From: UBA3537 sp964219345
GTDB taxonomy: Bacteria; Bacteroidota; Bacteroidia; Flavobacteriales; Flavobacteriaceae
DNA: 14,908 bases
Reading direction: 5' to 3'
Assembly: GCA_964219345.1 (NCBI GenBank)
Contig: CAXPPN010000014.1
Span: 1 to 14,908, forward strand
Below are positions 1 through 7,741 of the stretch, piece after piece. Made by a program: the position numbers and the translations under genes. The notes beneath the pieces are model-generated. The model had not been told where the DNA came from. It saw only the letters and a list, made by a program, of their open reading frames with translations, and searched no databases. Each line of letters opens with the position of its first letter. Position 1 is the stretch's first letter.

Positions 1-420
1 ATGTTTAAAAAAATGTCCAATGGCCTTTTCTCCAGAGTGGCCAAAAGGCGGATTTCCTATATCGTGTGCTAATGCCGCTGCGGCAACAATAGCCCCAAAA
101 TCATTGGGTTTATAGCCATGTATTTCTTGCAACGCTGGGTGTTTTTCTAAAATTTTTACGCCAGCTTTTCTTCCCAATGACCGCGCCACAACACTCACTT
201 CTAGACTATGCGTCAGACGTGTATGTACAAAGTCGGTAGACGAAAGAGGGATCACCTGAGTTTTATCTTGCAGGCTTCTAAATTCTGTAGAAAAAATAAT
301 ACGGTCATAATCGACATCAAATCCCAATCGTGTTTCGTCTTGTTCGTTACGCAAGCGCTTGTTGGTATCCCCTTGTCGTTTTAAGGATAATAATTGTTCC
401 CAATTCATGCTATTACTCAT
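1..420 (-). CDS. dgt: dGTPase (deoxyguanosinetriphosphate triphosphohydrolase), N-terminal part
   Basis: Partial gene: 140 codons are visible and the C-terminus lies beyond position 1. The translation starts MSNSMNWEQLLSLKRQGDTN and contains HTRLTHSLEVSVVARSLG and later AHDIGNPPFGHSGEKAIGH. These are the HD-domain metal-binding signature (the HD pair in AHDIGNPPFGH) and the upstream conserved TRLTHSLEV block of Dgt-type enzymes, which hydrolyse dGTP to deoxyguanosine and triphosphate in the cytoplasm. Two in-frame ATGs are possible, at 420 and at 408. The second gives MNWEQLL and may be the true start, since neither has a clear ribosome binding site. The gene is divergent from the lipoprotein gene at 586. 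Family identity is secure. Its exact nucleotide preference and regulation cannot be judged from the fragment. Confidence 0.93.
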   Translation of the reverse strand, partial: MSNSMNWEQLLSLKRQGDTNKRLRNEQDETRLGFDVDYDRIIFSTEFRSLQDKTQVIPLSSTDFVHTRLTHSLEVSVVARSLGRKAGVKILEKHPALQEIHGYKPNDFGAIVAAAALAHDIGNPPFGHSGEKAIGHFFKH

Positions 421-585
421 GTGTGCAAGATAGTAATTTTCAATGTTAAGTAAATGTTTCGAATTTAGTGATTTTAGTCAATTTTCATAACAAATAGATG
501 ATACTAATGTAAATTTCAATTAACTGATTTAGCTTGAAAAGGCAGTTAATTTGCATTGTAATTAAATCAAAAAAATATTAAAATA

Positions 586-1818
586 ATGAAAAAATCAATC
601 TTAGCTTTTTCTGTTCTTACAACAATAGCTTTATTTAGTTGCTCATCAAACGATGACAATGGTTCAACAATTGGTCCTTCAGAACCAACAGTAGTTTCTG
701 TTAGTGGATCTATCACTTCGAACACAACTTGGACAAGTAGTAACATTTATCAATTGAATCAAAAAGTCGTTGTACAAGATGGTGCAACACTTACCATTGA
801 ACCTGGAACAATTATTAAAGGAAGTTCTGGAACTGGATCATTGGCATCTGCATTGGTAATCGCACGCGGAGGAAAATTAATGGCCGAAGGAACTGCTACT
901 GAGCCTATTATCTTCACATCAGCGGCTGATAATATTGCTTTAGGTCAAACAATGGGTACCAATTTAGATCAAAACGACAGAGGTTTGTGGGGAGGTTTAA
1001 TTGTATTAGGAAATGCACCGTGTTCATTTTCTGGGGATGTCGATGCATTACAAATTGAAGGAATTCCAGCAGAAGATACTTGGGGATTATACGGAGGAAA
1101 TGATTCCGAAGACAATTCTGGTGTTATTAAGTACGTATCAATTCGTCATGGAGGTGCTTTAATTGGAGAGGGTAACGAGATTAATGGTCTAACGCTTGGT
1201 GGTGTTGGAACTGGAACTGAAATTGACCATGTTGAAGTTGTTGCCAATGTTGATGATGGAATTGAATTCTTTGGAGGAACTGTTCATGCTTCTAACTTAC
1301 TTGTTTGGGCTCAAGGTGATGATGCCATAGATATTGATCAAGCTTACTCTGGAACCATAGACAATGTTGTTGTACATTTAGGTGATGCATCAGATCACGC
1401 TTTTGAAGTGGATGGTCCTGAAGGAACTGCAGCTGGTTCGTTTACACTTCAAAATGCTTCAATTTTTGGTAATAGTATTACTGAAAACGGAGAGTATGCT
1501 GATTATAGAAAAGCAGCAACTGGAGCTACTAATAATGTTTTTGCAAGTGGATTCCCTGCTGGAAAAGATGTTGAATTAGACAATGATGCTGTTGCAGAAA
1601 GCTACAATGCTGGTACCCTAACATTCGGAACATGGGAAATTGTTTTGCCTTCTGGAGTAACTGATGTGACTTCAATCTTTGTGAACAAGGCAGTGAATGT
1701 TACGGTAACAGGATTTGGTGACAATGCTACTGCTGTAAATGCTCAAGGTTCTATTGGTGCAGATACTAGTGCTTTTGGTTGGACATATTCAAACGCAAAA
1801 GCTGGTTTAGGTTACTAA
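586..1818 (+). CDS. Predicted surface lipoprotein with right-handed beta-helix fold
   Basis: 410 residues. Residues 1-18 are a lipoprotein signal peptide and the lipobox is LFSC, so Cys19 would be lipidated. The next residues (SSNDDN) are polar and acidic, resembling the export signal that sends Bacteroidota lipoproteins to the cell surface. From about residue 36 the chain has short repeating strands (VVVQDGATLTIEPGTIIKG, LVIARGGKLMAEGTATEPII, later IEFFGGTVHASNLLVWAQ and AIDIDQAYSGTIDNVVVH), typical of a parallel right-handed beta-helix. I see no pectinase-type catalytic motif, no SusD-like helical repeats and no type IX secretion tail. It sits 79 bp upstream of a TonB-dependent receptor on the same strand, so I infer an uptake partner or substrate-binding role. 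The substrate is unknown. Fold call fairly sure; function unresolved. Confidence 0.8.
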   Translation: MKKSILAFSVLTTIALFSCSSNDDNGSTIGPSEPTVVSVSGSITSNTTWTSSNIYQLNQKVVVQDGATLTIEPGTIIKGSSGTGSLASALVIARGGKLMAEGTATEPIIFTSAADNIALGQTMGTNLDQNDRGLWGGLIVLGNAPCSFSGDVDALQIEGIPAEDTWGLYGGNDSEDNSGVIKYVSIRHGGALIGEGNEINGLTLGGVGTGTEIDHVEVVANVDDGIEFFGGTVHASNLLVWAQGDDAIDIDQAYSGTIDNVVVHLGDASDHAFEVDGPEGTAAGSFTLQNASIFGNSITENGEYADYRKAATGATNNVFASGFPAGKDVELDNDAVAESYNAGTLTFGTWEIVLPSGVTDVTSIFVNKAVNVTVTGFGDNATAVNAQGSIGADTSAFGWTYSNAKAGLGY

Positions 1819-1846
1819 ACCTTACCTAGAAATTGAATTAGTTTTT

Positions 1847-1890
1847 AAGCAATCGTTCGCATATCTTTGCGAACGATTGTTTTGTAATTT
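1847..1890 (+). terminator. Strong intercistronic hairpin with T-rich tail (terminator or attenuator)
   Basis: The arm CAATCGTTCGC (1850-1860) pairs perfectly with GCGAACGATTG (1869-1879). A1861/T1868 extend the stem inward. A G-T wobble and two A-T pairs extend it outward to 1847/1882. The loop is six bases, and TTTTG and more T-rich sequence follow. It lies 29 bp after the lipoprotein stop and ends 15 bp before the receptor ATG at 1898. It may therefore terminate the lipoprotein transcript, partly attenuate read-through, or stabilise the upstream mRNA. Confidence 0.75.
1862..1869 (+). promoter_or_regulatory. Candidate -7 promoter element for the TonB receptor gene
   Basis: TATCTTTG matches the Bacteroidota primary sigma factor -7 consensus TAnnTTTG exactly and lies 28 bp before the receptor ATG at 1898. 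It falls in the loop and first 3'-arm base of the hairpin at 1847-1882. No good TTG -33 element is found 19-20 bp upstream, so the promoter may be weak, or the match may be chance. Confidence 0.4.
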
Positions 1891-1897
1891 ATATCCT

Positions 1898-4729
1898 ATG
1901 AAAAATTTATTTAAAACTCTTATATTATTTTCACTAACTATTTTGACAGCATTGCATGTTGTTGCCCAAACAGGTAAAATCTCTGGTACCATAATGGATG
2001 GTGAATTTAATGAACCCATGGCCTTTGCTAATATTCTTATAAAAAATACGACTAAAGGAACAACTTCAGATTTTGATGGAAAATATAACATTGATATCGA
2101 ACCTGGTTTGTATACTGTTGTCTTTTCATACATTGGTTATCAAACCATTGAAATCTCAGATGTTAATGTAGTGGCTGATGATGATGTCATTTTGGATGTT
2201 ACACTAAACACAAATTCTTTAGAAAATGTAATTATCACAACAACCGTTAGAAAAAATACAGAATCTGCTGTGTTAGATCTACAAAAAAAATCTATCACTA
2301 TGCTTGACGGTTTGTCGGCACAAAGCATTAAAAGTAGTGGAGCAAGTAACATCGCAAGTGCTGTAAAGAATGTGCCTGGCGTATCAATCCAAGGCGGGAA
2401 ATATGTTTATGTACGAGGACTTGGAGACCGCTACACAAAGTCTATTTTAAATGGAGTAGATATCCCAGGACTGGATCCTGATAGAAACACCGTTCAAATG
2501 GATATTTTTCCTACAAATATTCTTGACAATATTATTGTTGTTAAATCTGCTGCTGCCGAGTACCCTGCTGATTTTACCGGAGGTGTCATAGACGTAGTGA
2601 CTAAAGATTTCCCAACTAAAGCAAATTATTCAATATCTATTGGAACGGGCTATAACCCTAATATGCACTTCAGAGATGATTACTTAAGCTATACTGGAAG
2701 TAAAACAGATTTTTTAGGATATGACAATGGAATGAGAAATCTACCTGTCAATAGAAATCAATCCATTCCTGGTACATTCGAAAATAGTTCAATTTTGACG
2801 AATATGACTGATGTATTCAATAAAGAACTATCAGCCAAACAAACCAACAGTGGAGCGAATTTCGATTTTGGATTTACCGCTGGAAATCAATATGATGTGG
2901 GTGAAAACAAATTGGGATATCAATTTTCATTATCCTACAAAAACCAGACACAATTTTATGACAATCGTGTTGATGGAACATACATTAAGGATGAAAACAA
3001 TACTTCTATTACTGAGCTTTTAGGCACTAGAAGATCTAACGGTATAGAAGGTAAAAGCAATATATTGTTAAGTACACTTGCAGGAATTGTATATAAACGT
3101 GAACAAGCGAAATATAAGCTCAACTTTTTACATATACAAAATGGTGAAAGCACAGCAGGACTCTACAATCAAGAAATTGCACAAGCAGGCGGAGGAAGTG
3201 GATTCGAGCCCATTAAAAAAGATGCATTGCTATATACAGAACGCTCAATAACAAATCTTCTTCTTGGGGGTCAACATTCATTTGATGATGGTGATTGGAA
3301 ATTAGATTGGAAATTATCTCCAACACTTTCAAGAGTTTATGATAAAGACCACAGAATTACTCCACTTCAACAAAGTGATAATGGTGAATACTTCATTAGT
3401 CCAAGTGCTGCGAGTTTTCCCATTAGAATATGGAGAAACTTAGAAGAGGTTAACGTGGTTGGAAAATTAGATGTAACAAGAAAGTATAGCTTTAAAGAGC
3501 GTCCTGCAAAACTCAAATTTGGTGTAAGTCAAACCATAAAACAACGTGATTTTTTCATTGATGATTACACTTTTACCAAAAGCGGTACACTTCGAGTTCA
3601 AAATGGTAATTCAGACAATCTATTATCTCAAGGGAATATTTGGACTCCGGAAACAGACCAAGGTACTCATCTTGTTTATGGTGATCTTTTTGAAAAATCA
3701 AATGCTTTTAATGCCATGCAAAATGTAAGTGCAGCCTATGTTTCCAACGAGTTCGGAGTCACAGAAAAACTAAAAGCGGTTATTGGATTACGAACGGAGC
3801 TTTTTACCTCAATATATACAGGACAAAATCAAGCGGGGACTGAAGTTTTTAAAGATGAAAAAATTATAGACAAATTTGATCTTTTCCCATCGGCTAATCT
3901 AATTTACGGTTTGAATGATAATACAAACTTAAGGTTGTCTTATTCACGTACAACTGCAAGACCTTCATTTAAAGAGGCTTCGAAAAGTCAAATTTTTGAT
4001 CCTATTACCAATCGTCTTTTTATTGGAAACATTGATTTAGACCCTTCTTACATCAATAATTTTGATGTAAGAGCTGAATTTTTTGGGGAAGATAATGAAA
4101 TGATTGCATTTAGTGCATTTTATAAAGATTTCACTAATCCTATTGAATTAACATTTTATGAATCTGCACCAGATCAATTAACGCCAAGAAATTTAGGAAA
4201 TGCATCTGTGGTTGGTTTAGAATTTGAATTTAGAAAATCATTAGGTTTTATTGCCAATAGCTTAGAAAAATTAAAATTTAATATCAATGCTTCCTACATA
4301 GAGTCTAGTCTAACAATGTTCGAAGATGAATTTAACCGTAGGGTAAATGCTGCTAGGGATGGAGAGCATGTTGAAAATGAAAGAGAATTACAAGGACAAT
4401 CCCCATATTTAATCAATACAGGTTTAAATTACACTGATTCTGAAATCGGGCTACAAACTGGACTATTCTTTAATGTCCAAGGAAAAACATTAGAAGTTGT
4501 TGGAACAGGTATTGTTCCTGATGTTTACACTGTACCATTTAACAGTCTAAATTTCACATTAAATAAAAAGTTTGGCCCTGAAAAGAAATCGACAGTAGAT
4601 ATTAAAGTTTCAAATATTTTGAACAGTAAACGCAAAAGCGTCTATGAATCATTTAGTGCTTCCGATCAAATTTTCACCCAATTAAATCCTGGAACAGAGT
4701 TTTCAATTGGATATAGCTATAGTTTCTAA
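1898..4729 (+). CDS. TonB-dependent outer-membrane receptor with carboxypeptidase-like regulatory domain
   Basis: 943 residues from ATG 1898. A longer reading from a TTG at 1877 is unlikely because that codon lies inside the hairpin and would put seven extra residues before a good signal peptide. Residues 1-23 are a Sec signal peptide with likely cleavage at VVA/QTG. Residues about 27-105 form a CarboxypepD_reg-like beta-sandwich (GKISGTIMDG, then SDFDGKYNIDIEPGLYTVVF and GYQTIEI). The stretch LENVIITTTVRKN may be the TonB-box region. The plug follows: SNIASAVKNVPGVSIQGG, YVRGLGDRYTKSILNGVDIP and AEYPADFTGGVIDVVTKDFP. The rest is a 22-strand-type barrel ending in an aromatic C-terminus (IGYSYSF). 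It would import a substrate across the outer membrane using TonB/ExbBD energy. It is probably functionally paired with the upstream lipoprotein. Substrate unknown. Confidence 0.93.
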   Translation: MKNLFKTLILFSLTILTALHVVAQTGKISGTIMDGEFNEPMAFANILIKNTTKGTTSDFDGKYNIDIEPGLYTVVFSYIGYQTIEISDVNVVADDDVILDVTLNTNSLENVIITTTVRKNTESAVLDLQKKSITMLDGLSAQSIKSSGASNIASAVKNVPGVSIQGGKYVYVRGLGDRYTKSILNGVDIPGLDPDRNTVQMDIFPTNILDNIIVVKSAAAEYPADFTGGVIDVVTKDFPTKANYSISIGTGYNPNMHFRDDYLSYTGSKTDFLGYDNGMRNLPVNRNQSIPGTFENSSILTNMTDVFNKELSAKQTNSGANFDFGFTAGNQYDVGENKLGYQFSLSYKNQTQFYDNRVDGTYIKDENNTSITELLGTRRSNGIEGKSNILLSTLAGIVYKREQAKYKLNFLHIQNGESTAGLYNQEIAQAGGGSGFEPIKKDALLYTERSITNLLLGGQHSFDDGDWKLDWKLSPTLSRVYDKDHRITPLQQSDNGEYFISPSAASFPIRIWRNLEEVNVVGKLDVTRKYSFKERPAKLKFGVSQTIKQRDFFIDDYTFTKSGTLRVQNGNSDNLLSQGNIWTPETDQGTHLVYGDLFEKSNAFNAMQNVSAAYVSNEFGVTEKLKAVIGLRTELFTSIYTGQNQAGTEVFKDEKIIDKFDLFPSANLIYGLNDNTNLRLSYSRTTARPSFKEASKSQIFDPITNRLFIGNIDLDPSYINNFDVRAEFFGEDNEMIAFSAFYKDFTNPIELTFYESAPDQLTPRNLGNASVVGLEFEFRKSLGFIANSLEKLKFNINASYIESSLTMFEDEFNRRVNAARDGEHVENERELQGQSPYLINTGLNYTDSEIGLQTGLFFNVQGKTLEVVGTGIVPDVYTVPFNSLNFTLNKKFGPEKKSTVDIKVSNILNSKRKSVYESFSASDQIFTQLNPGTEFSIGYSYSF

Positions 4730-4752
4730 TGTACAAAAATAGCAATGAAAAT

Positions 4753-4785
4753 AAAAAAAGCTCCATCAGGAGCTTTTTTTATTTT
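4753..4785. terminator. Bidirectional rho-independent terminator
   Basis: AAAAAAAGCTCC (4753-4764), loop ATCA, and GGAGCTTTTTTT (4769-4780) form a 12-bp perfect stem with A-rich and T-rich flanks. It works in both directions. It lies 23 bp after the receptor stop, and the stop codon of the convergent MORN gene (4779-4781) sits inside it, so it serves both genes. Confidence 0.92.
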
Positions 4786-5141
4786 GTATAATAAGCTAAA
4801 TCTGATTTTTGATACCACTCACTAACATTAATAATTTTAGAGTCAACAAAATCAACTTCTTTCAATGATTGTTCTGTCCAGAACAGCCATTGTCCTGTTT
4901 TTTGACCGTTTTTATAATTGCCTTGTGATAATTTATTCCCATGAAAATCATAACTAGTCCATAACCCATCTAATGCTCCATCAATTGAAAAAGTACCTTT
5001 TTGATGAATGACACCGTTATCGTGAAAAAAAGTTACTAATATAAGATCTCCCTTGACTTCTAATAATGGGCTTGATTTTTCCGATTGTGCTTGAGAAAAT
5101 AAAGCAATTGAAAAAAAGAAAACTATAATAAATCGTTTCAT
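4779..5141 (-). CDS. Small secreted MORN-repeat (YwqK-like) protein
   Basis: 120 residues. The N-terminus MKRFIIVFFFSIALFSQAQS is a Sec signal peptide with likely cleavage after SQA, so the mature protein of about 100 residues is periplasmic or exported. From about residue 40 come MORN-like units: HDNGVIHQKGTF, then LDGLWTSYDFHGNKLSQGNY, then KNGQKTGQWLFWTEQ. These Gly/aromatic repeats (G-x-W, G-x-Y) are typical of MORN_2/YwqK-type proteins, which are common as small exported proteins in flavobacteria. Enzymatic function is not expected and the role is unknown. The gene is monocistronic, divergent from the phosphate transporter and convergent with the TonB receptor. Family call is good; any link with phosphate or the receptor is only positional. 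Confidence 0.85.
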   Translation of the reverse strand: MKRFIIVFFFSIALFSQAQSEKSSPLLEVKGDLILVTFFHDNGVIHQKGTFSIDGALDGLWTSYDFHGNKLSQGNYKNGQKTGQWLFWTEQSLKEVDFVDSKIINVSEWYQKSDLAYYTK

Positions 5142-5169
5142 AATTTGTTGTTTTTGGGTTATTATGATG

Positions 5170-5200
5170 TAAAACTACATAAATATTTACAATAAATCAA
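5170..5200 (-). promoter_or_regulatory. Candidate promoter of the MORN-repeat gene
   Basis: On the minus strand TTG (5200-5198), a 20-bp spacer and TAGTTTTA (5177-5170) match the Bacteroidota pattern TTG-N19/20-TAnnTTTG with one mismatch in the -7 box. The start codon at 5141 would then have a leader of roughly 20 bases. The match is to a short consensus in AT-rich DNA, so it is tentative. Confidence 0.4.
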
Positions 5201-5207
5201 CTTTTTG

Positions 5208-5224
5208 TTTACATTAATTTAACA
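5208..5224 (+). promoter_or_regulatory. Pho-box-like direct repeat, 11-bp period
   Basis: TTTACA (5208-5213), five bases, then TTAACA (5219-5224): two near-identical hexamers with an 11-bp start-to-start distance. A weaker TCAACT at 5197 continues the phase upstream. This is the geometry of tandem half-sites bound by PhoB/PhoP-type response regulators, and the hexamer resembles the Gram-positive PhoP half-site. It lies upstream of a phosphate transporter gene. Such hexamers are frequent by chance in AT-rich DNA, so this is a hypothesis. Confidence 0.3.
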
Positions 5225-5288
5225 TTAAAATAATAACTAACTGATTTTCAGTGATTTATATAAAATCTAAAAATTAACATTAAAATAA
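5219..5288. repeat. 15-bp perfect direct repeat, copies 55 bp apart
   Basis: TTAACATTAAAATAA occurs at 5219-5233 and again at 5274-5288. The bases after each copy are also similar (TAACTAACTGATT and ATACTCAACAGATT). The 55-bp spacing equals five 11-bp units. The repeat lies in the divergent region between the MORN gene and the phosphate transporter and may be a pair of regulator binding sites. The sequence is low in complexity, which lowers its weight. Confidence 0.6.
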
Positions 5289-5337
5289 ATACTCAACAGA
5301 TTAAAACAGAAAATAACAAACAAAAACAGGTGTAGAG

Positions 5338-5354
5338 ATAACAATTACGTAACA
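5338..5354 (+). promoter_or_regulatory. Second Pho-box-like direct repeat, 11-bp period
   Basis: ATAACA (5338-5343), five bases, then GTAACA (5349-5354), again with 11 bp between starts. It lies 49 bp before the transporter ATG, where an activator would be expected to bind. Same caution as for the pair at 5208-5224. Confidence 0.28.
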
Positions 5355-5403
5355 TTAGAATGGTTTAATTATATGAAATTTGTTTGAGTAAAAATTTCAA
5401 TTT

Positions 5404-7677
5404 ATGGAAAACATATATATGTATATGTTAATTGCATTGGCTTTCCTGGCCATTGCCGATTTGGTTGTAGGAGTTAGTAACGATGCTGTAAATTTTTTAA
5501 ATTCTGCTATCGGTTCAAAAGCTGTCTCTTTCCGAACCATAATGATTGTTGCTAGCGTAGGGGTAGCTGTTGGGGCTGTCTTCTCGAGTGGTATGATGGA
5601 AGTTGCTCGAAAAGGTATTTTCAATCCTGGGGAATTTATGTTTAATGAAATCATGGTCATTTTTATGGCGGTAATGATCACGGATATTCTCCTTTTGGAC
5701 TTTTTCAATTCTCTAGGAATGCCAACATCAACTACTGTGTCAATTGTATTTGAATTGTTAGGGGCTGCAGTGGCCATGGCACTTATAAAAATCGCAACAT
5801 CGGGTGGTGAGTTTTCTGATTTGATTCAATTCATTAATACCTCAAAAGCCACTCAAATCATATTAGGAATTTTACTTTCTGTTGTGATTGCATTTACAAT
5901 TGGTGCTATTGTACAATGGATATCTCGAGTCCTATTATCATATAATTTTAATCAAAAACCGAAATGGGCTGGGGCGTTATTTGGTGGCATTGCACTGACT
6001 GCGATTACCTATTTTATTTTTATGAAAGGACTTAAAGGCACATCTTATGCTAATGATTCTTTTGATATTCTGGGTGGTGCTACCATGAAAGATTTTCTTG
6101 AAAAAAATGTAATAAATATCGTTTTAATTAACTCTTTGTTTTGGTCTGTATTATCATACACTCTAATAATATTTTTTAAGACTAATATTTATCGCCTTAT
6201 AATTATTGTTGGGACATTTGCCCTAGCATTAGCATTTGCAGGGAATGACTTAGTCAACTTTATTGGGGTGCCTGTTGCTGCATACAATTCATTTCTGGAA
6301 TGGTCTGCTTCCGGCGTAGTTGCTTCGGAATTTCCAATGGATGTTCTCGCGTCTAAGGTCCCCACAAACAACTGGTTGCTTTTAGCGGCTGGGTTTGTTA
6401 TGGTGATTACACTTTGGTTTTCTTCAAAGTCGAGGTCTGTGGTAAAAACTTCTATTGATTTATCAAGTCAGGCAGATACAAAAGAGCGCTTTCAGCCAAA
6501 TGCACTTTCGCGTGGATTTGTTCGTTTTTCATTAGTAGCAACAAATTATACTTCAAATGTTTTACCAAAATCTCTAAAGGAAAAAATTGAGAAACAATTT
6601 GAACAACCTATAAATAATAACCTAAAAAACAAAAAACAAGATTTACCAGCATTTGACTTAGTAAGAGCCGCCGTAAACTTGATGGTTGCTGCAGTTTTGA
6701 TTTCAATAGCAACGTCATACAAGCTCCCCCTATCCACTACTTATGTAACATTCATGGTCGCTATGGGTAGTTCTTTGGCAGATAGAGCTTGGGGAGCAGA
6801 AAGCGCTGTATATAGAGTCGCTGGTGTACTTAATGTAATTGGTGGTTGGTTTTTTACAGCATTTAGCGCTTTTTTAGCAGCAGCTTTAATTGCCTATCTG
6901 ATAAACCTAAATGTAGAGGTCATGTTCCCAATTCTTTTTATAAGCGCCATAGCGCTTCTAATAAGAAGTTCAATTCTTCATAAGAAAAAGATAAAAAACA
7001 ACAGTACGAAAGATTCTCTAAGAAATGCAGAGAGTAGTTCGGTTCAGGGGGTAATAAATGAGAGCGCAAATAATGTTGCAAATGTTTTGAAGCGAGGAAT
7101 CAAAATTTATAATTCATCAATTACTGCTCTTGCAAAACAAGATTTAACAATACTCAAAAAAAATAAAAAACAAGTTATAAAGCTGTCTAACGAAATTGAT
7201 GATCTTAGAGATAATATATTTTATTTTATCAAAAATCTAGACGAGTCAAGTGTCGGAGCAAGTAATTTTTATATTCAAATTTTGGGTTATCTTCAAGACA
7301 TGACACAATCATTGGAGTACATTACAAAAGTAAATCATAAGCATGTAAATAATAATCATAAAAAATTGAAATTTAATCAAATCAAAGAACTAAGTGAAAT
7401 TAGTAGTGTGATTGAAGTCTTATTTTTTGAAGCACAGCAAGCCTTTGAAACACAATCCTTTGAAAAAATTGAAGGTTTATTGGAAATTAAAAAAACAATT
7501 AATAATTCCTTAAATACTAACATTGAGGCGCAAGTTAATAGAACTAGGACAGAAGAATCAAGCCCGAAAAATACAACTCTTTATTTTAGCTTACTGCTCG
7601 AAACAAAAGATCTTTTAAATGCTACTGCTGGTTTATTGGAAGAATATCAAAATGCCTATAAAAATTCTATAGATTGA
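5404..7677 (+). CDS. PiT-family inorganic phosphate transporter with C-terminal PhoU-like domain
   Basis: 757 residues, much longer than a minimal PiT protein. The inner-membrane part (about 1-520) has the two inverted PiT repeats: GVSNDAVNFLNSAIGSKA at 23-40 with GMPTSTTVS at 105-113, and AGNDLVNF near 278 with KLPLSTTYV at 440-448 followed by GSSLADRAWGAESAVYRVAG. The N-D pairs and the PTSTT/PLSTT motifs are the conserved phosphate and cation sites of this low-affinity, ion-driven family. From about residue 545 to the end the chain is soluble, helical and charged (SNEIDDLRDNIFYFI near 595, YLQDMTQSLEYI near 629). It resembles a PhoU/DUF47 regulatory domain fused in cis, an arrangement also known from other Bacteroidota. 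Start ATG 5404 leads directly into the first membrane helix. Monocistronic. Confidence 0.93.
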   Translation: MENIYMYMLIALAFLAIADLVVGVSNDAVNFLNSAIGSKAVSFRTIMIVASVGVAVGAVFSSGMMEVARKGIFNPGEFMFNEIMVIFMAVMITDILLLDFFNSLGMPTSTTVSIVFELLGAAVAMALIKIATSGGEFSDLIQFINTSKATQIILGILLSVVIAFTIGAIVQWISRVLLSYNFNQKPKWAGALFGGIALTAITYFIFMKGLKGTSYANDSFDILGGATMKDFLEKNVINIVLINSLFWSVLSYTLIIFFKTNIYRLIIIVGTFALALAFAGNDLVNFIGVPVAAYNSFLEWSASGVVASEFPMDVLASKVPTNNWLLLAAGFVMVITLWFSSKSRSVVKTSIDLSSQADTKERFQPNALSRGFVRFSLVATNYTSNVLPKSLKEKIEKQFEQPINNNLKNKKQDLPAFDLVRAAVNLMVAAVLISIATSYKLPLSTTYVTFMVAMGSSLADRAWGAESAVYRVAGVLNVIGGWFFTAFSAFLAAALIAYLINLNVEVMFPILFISAIALLIRSSILHKKKIKNNSTKDSLRNAESSSVQGVINESANNVANVLKRGIKIYNSSITALAKQDLTILKKNKKQVIKLSNEIDDLRDNIFYFIKNLDESSVGASNFYIQILGYLQDMTQSLEYITKVNHKHVNNNHKKLKFNQIKELSEISSVIEVLFFEAQQAFETQSFEKIEGLLEIKKTINNSLNTNIEAQVNRTRTEESSPKNTTLYFSLLLETKDLLNATAGLLEEYQNAYKNSID

Positions 7678-7693
7678 TAATAATTATTCTCAT

Positions 7694-7725
7694 AAAAAAA
7701 ACCTCGCAGATGCGAGGTTTTTTTA
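7694..7725. terminator. Bidirectional rho-independent terminator
   Basis: A-tract plus CCTCGC (7702-7707), loop AGAT, GCGAGG (7712-7717) and a seven-T tract form a 13-bp stem of perfect complementarity with T-runs on either strand. It lies 16 bp after the transporter stop and 17 bp before the convergent nrdA stop, so it can end both transcripts. Confidence 0.94.
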
Positions 7726-7741
7726 TAGTATTTAATTCATT

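Noticed and set aside
546..553. TTAATTTG as the -7 element of the lipoprotein gene
   Set aside because: One mismatch at the second base and no TTG near the correct spacing; too weak to list as a promoter.
1877..1897. TTG start for the TonB receptor, seven residues upstream of the ATG
   Set aside because: The codon lies in the 3' arm of the hairpin, and ATG 1898 begins an ideal signal peptide.
586..4729. SusC/SusD-type polysaccharide utilisation locus
   Set aside because: The lipoprotein is beta-helical with no SusD helical repeats, and no glycoside hydrolase, lyase or sulfatase is present in the window.
5397..5777. 126-residue open frame on the minus strand within the PiT gene
   Set aside because: It is fully antisense to the conserved N-terminal PiT repeat, and its residue pattern (T/I/A-rich) is that of a shadow frame.
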